In this document: in pieces, positions 6,554-8,604 of the stretch
Layout: every line of letters begins with the position of its first letter
Numbering within the stretch: position 1 is the first letter of the stretch
DNA from: an archaeon
Lineage (GTDB): Archaea > Thermoproteota > QMWL01
Assembly: GCA_003661605.2 (NCBI GenBank)
Contig: QMWL02000028.1
Location: 1 to 8,604 of the forward strand
DNA: 8,604 nt
Direction of reading: 5' to 3'
Position numbers and translations under genes: made by a program
Notes under the pieces: model-generated
Told to the model about the DNA's origin: nothing
Database searches by the model: none
Seen by the model: only the letters and a program-made list of their open reading frames with translations

Positions 6554-8604
6554 AACTAAATTCAAATAGAGAGCGCATTTTGCCACCTGTCACTTCCGCA
6601 ACCTCTAGGTCGAGAGCAGCGAGTATAGGGCGGAAAGTGTTTTCAAGAAGCTCAGCATACTTGTCGATATCCACATCTTCTGGTCGAGCGAGATCGATCG
6701 GCATTGCACCTCCTCTACGGGTTTTCACAAAGGCAATGAGATCCCCACGCCGAACTTTGCGTCCGAGGCGCTCGAGCATCCTAGCCGCCTTAACGTGCTG
6801 AGGCGTAGTCTTTCGGTACTCACTAATATCCTTACCCAGCTTTACTACAAGAGCGAGGTCGCGGACGTCAAATTCGCGACGGCGTAGCTTACGGTGAGCC
6901 TCTGAGACGATATGTATGATGTGGTTACGTGCATCAACGAAATCTTCGGGTGTTTTCACCTTGGATAGCGTTTCTAAAGCTTCAACAAACACCCGTTTTA
7001 TGAAGGCAGGCATGTGCCTTTTCTTACCAGCAAGTCCCTTAACTTCGACGGTGCCATCATCGTATACACCGATATAGTTCTTCTTAAGAGCAGGAAGAAC
7101 GACATACCGGTACCGTTTGTCAAGCTCGAGTTTGAGCTTAAGCTCGCGTTCGCTCCACTTAATGAGTTCATGAATTTGCTCTTCAGTTGGTCTGTGTAGG
7201 AACACCGAGTCTGTGTCGCCATAGAGCACGCGTACTCCTAGTGACTCTGCCTTCTCTATCGTTTTGGTGAGTGCGTAGCGGCCAACTGCAGCAGTACCTT
7301 CTGCAACTGGTGGGCAGAAGAGGGGGAAGGCGCGGAGCCCAAAGACTCCGTAGCTAGCGTTGAGAATAACTTTCATTGTTAGCTGGACGGAGTTGTAGAA
7401 AGCGCGTTCTTCAGGAGAAAGACGCTTATCCTTAGCCAGCTTCTTGAAGTACTCGACCCGAACATCCTTGAGGGATCCAATTACGGCGGAAACGATTCCT
7501 GTACGCTTACGACAAACGTGGTGGGGTGTGCCGGGAATAAGATTGTCGCGACACTCGGAGTGAGGACACAGTACGGTGTCGAAGCTGATGTTCCAGACGG
7601 AGATAACGCTGGGGTAGAGGGAGGCGAAGTCCAGAACCACGACATCAAAATGGACCCCAGGTACAGGTTCCTTTACAAACCCACCGCGATAGAGCTTGTC
7701 CTTGATTACAGGTCGGGTTGTGATCGTACCTCGTTTACGCACTTCTTCAGGGTGTGGAATGAGGTAGCGAGGGTGAAGCCTACGCATGGAGGCATATAGC
7801 AGGTTCTTTATCCAAATGGAGATGCCGGTGCGGCACACGTTCTCAGGAGGTGTTATTACGATACGTGAGATAAGGAAGAGCAGCTCGAGTGCGCGAAGCT
7901 TTATGGCAAGTTCGTAGGTTAGTTGAGCGTCATTCATACAGTACTCGATCAGCGTTTTGTAATCGAGTTCTCCAATCGGTTTCTCTAGCTCAATTTTCCG
8001 TTTGTTGAGAAGAGCTTGAGCAAGGTCATCGAGGGTGGTTTCGCGATAGCGTTGTTCGTAGGCGTAGTTTTGAATGGATCGGTTGTCGAAGAAGGGGTAG
8101 AGATCGATATGAATACCGTGGCGAACGCCCATCCAGTCGTGATGGGCTTCGAAGGGAGTTTCTTCTCGCCGGAAGCCGAAACGATCAACAGCACGGTGCC
8201 ACAGATAGCGAAGGTCGAAGTCGTCGCCGTTAAAGGTGACTAGAACGGGGTACTTGATTATGAACTCAAAGACAGCCTTCAGAAGCTCTCGCTCGTCTCG
8301 GTAGGCGAATACCTCTACCCCAGCTACTTCAGGAACTTGGTCTCCGACCTCAGACCTTAAGAGAAGGAAGGCGCATTTGCGACCATCGGAGCAGACAAAG
8401 CATACGCAGATGACTGGCTCGTCCGCTTCACGAGGATCGGGTATGTGTCCTACGGATGGGCAGCGGACTTCGATATCCATAGCAGCGATGGGTATCTCAG
8501 GTAGGGGTTCGCTAAGTGTACGTAACCAGCGGTTTAGGAATTGGTGGTGGAGAGGGCTTTCGGCCCGAACTCTATAGAAGAAGTCGGAAAAACGGTCCGT
8601 TGAC
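6552..8604 (-). CDS. polB: Family B DNA polymerase with 3'-5' proofreading exonuclease, N-terminus beyond the right edge
   Basis: Replicative DNA polymerase, probably the PolB1/Dpo1 lineage of TACK archaea. The frame is open to base 8604. The ATG at 8480 is the internal Met of AAMDIEV, the Exo I motif, so it is not the start; at least 41 residues precede it and, by comparison with roughly 880-residue relatives, perhaps 180-200 more lie outside. Counting from that Met: Exo I D2/E4; Exo II NGDDFD (84-89); Exo III YxxxD (Y180, D184); motif A DFASLYPS (284-291); motif B KVILNASYG (370-378); motif C YGDTDS (420-425); KKNY (466-469); thumb motif TPQHVKAA (559-566). All catalytic aspartates are present, so both activities should be intact. 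A Cys/His cluster sits between motifs A and B (305-323), and the C-terminus SLFEFS resembles a PCNA-binding motif. Its promoter is outside the window. It converges on the surface-protein gene with a 25-base gap. Confidence 0.96.
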   Translation of the reverse strand, partial: STDRFSDFFYRVRAESPLHHQFLNRWLRTLSEPLPEIPIAAMDIEVRCPSVGHIPDPREADEPVICVCFVCSDGRKCAFLLLRSEVGDQVPEVAGVEVFAYRDERELLKAVFEFIIKYPVLVTFNGDDFDLRYLWHRAVDRFGFRREETPFEAHHDWMGVRHGIHIDLYPFFDNRSIQNYAYEQRYRETTLDDLAQALLNKRKIELEKPIGELDYKTLIEYCMNDAQLTYELAIKLRALELLFLISRIVITPPENVCRTGISIWIKNLLYASMRRLHPRYLIPHPEEVRKRGTITTRPVIKDKLYRGGFVKEPVPGVHFDVVVLDFASLYPSVISVWNISFDTVLCPHSECRDNLIPGTPHHVCRKRTGIVSAVIGSLKDVRVEYFKKLAKDKRLSPEERAFYNSVQLTMKVILNASYGVFGLRAFPLFCPPVAEGTAAVGRYALTKTIEKAESLGVRVLYGDTDSVFLHRPTEEQIHELIKWSERELKLKLELDKRYRYVVLPALKKNYIGVYDDGTVEVKGLAGKKRHMPAFIKRVFVEALETLSKVKTPEDFVDARNHIIHIVSEAHRKLRRREFDVRDLALVVKLGKDISEYRKTTPQHVKAARMLERLGRKVRRGDLIAFVKTRRGGAMPIDLARPEDVDIDKYAELLENTFRPILAALDLEVAEVTGGKMRSLFEFS
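6555..6578 (-). other. PIP-box-like C-terminus of the DNA polymerase
   Basis: The last eight residues are MRSLFEFS. Archaeal PCNA-interacting (PIP) motifs at protein C-termini often read QxxLFxF followed by another hydrophobic residue. The LFxF core is present here, but Met stands at the Gln position and the last hydrophobic residue is Ser. Its place at the extreme C-terminus fits sliding-clamp binding; the assignment is by resemblance only. Confidence 0.45.

Noticed and set aside
7518..7799. Plus-strand 93-codon frame inside the polymerase gene
   Set aside because: It lies antisense to the region containing polymerase motif A; its length is expected for an antisense frame of a conserved gene and it shows no recognisable domain.
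6552..8480. Polymerase starting at the ATG at 8480 (642 residues)
   Set aside because: The Met is part of the Exo I motif and the frame is open to the window edge, so the gene is partial and the start is off the window.
1..8604. Mobile element, defence island, tRNA or other RNA gene
   Set aside because: Nearly all bases are taken up by long conserved-looking coding frames; the two gaps between complete genes are 71 and 25 bases, too small for these, and no terminal inverted repeats or tRNA-like folds were noticed by eye.

Overview
The window looks archaeal and most likely comes from a TACK-group (Thermoproteota/crenarchaeal-type) archaeon. The best evidence is the right-hand gene, a family B DNA polymerase. 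Its motif wording (NGDDFDL, DFASLYPS, YGDTDS, TPQHVKAA) matches, from memory, the PolB1/Dpo1 lineage of Sulfolobus and relatives better than euryarchaeal PolB. Supporting signs are an archaeal-style AT-rich promoter box placed for near-leaderless transcription, and a very large N-glycosylation-rich surface protein anchored by a single C-terminal membrane helix. Base composition is roughly balanced, and I cannot name a genus.

Layout from left to right. (1) Bases 1-76, minus strand: the probable start of a gene that continues off the left edge, beginning 4 bases after the stop of the next gene. (2) 81-1565, minus strand: an FAD-binding (PCMH/VAO-fold) oxidoreductase of the glycolate oxidase/D-lactate dehydrogenase superfamily, starting at GTG. 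(3) 1566-1636: a 71-base divergent intergenic region with one clear TATA-like box. (4) 1637-6526, plus strand: a 1629-residue secreted, membrane-anchored protein. It has a signal peptide, an unassigned N-terminal half, eight DUF11-like beta-sandwich repeats, one transmembrane helix and a short basic cytosolic tail. (5) 6527-6551: a very tight convergent junction with a hairpin and T-run terminator. (6) 6552-8604, minus strand: the DNA polymerase, lacking its N-terminus because the gene runs off the right edge.

The three main genes do not form an obvious pathway. The oxidoreductase and the partial gene at the left edge are likely co-transcribed. The surface protein is a single-gene unit, transcribed away from the oxidase and towards the polymerase. 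The polymerase is a housekeeping replication gene.

I found no CRISPR array, transposon, RNA gene, toxin-antitoxin pair or defence cassette. The most novel-looking item is the giant surface protein: an unassigned head, a repeat stalk with an exact 130-residue register over three periods, about forty sequons and an amphipathic cytosolic tail. It could be an S-layer stalk or adhesin component. The second is the oxidoreductase, which keeps the flavin site but appears to have lost the usual C-terminal His/EHG metal-site motifs, so its substrate may be unusual.
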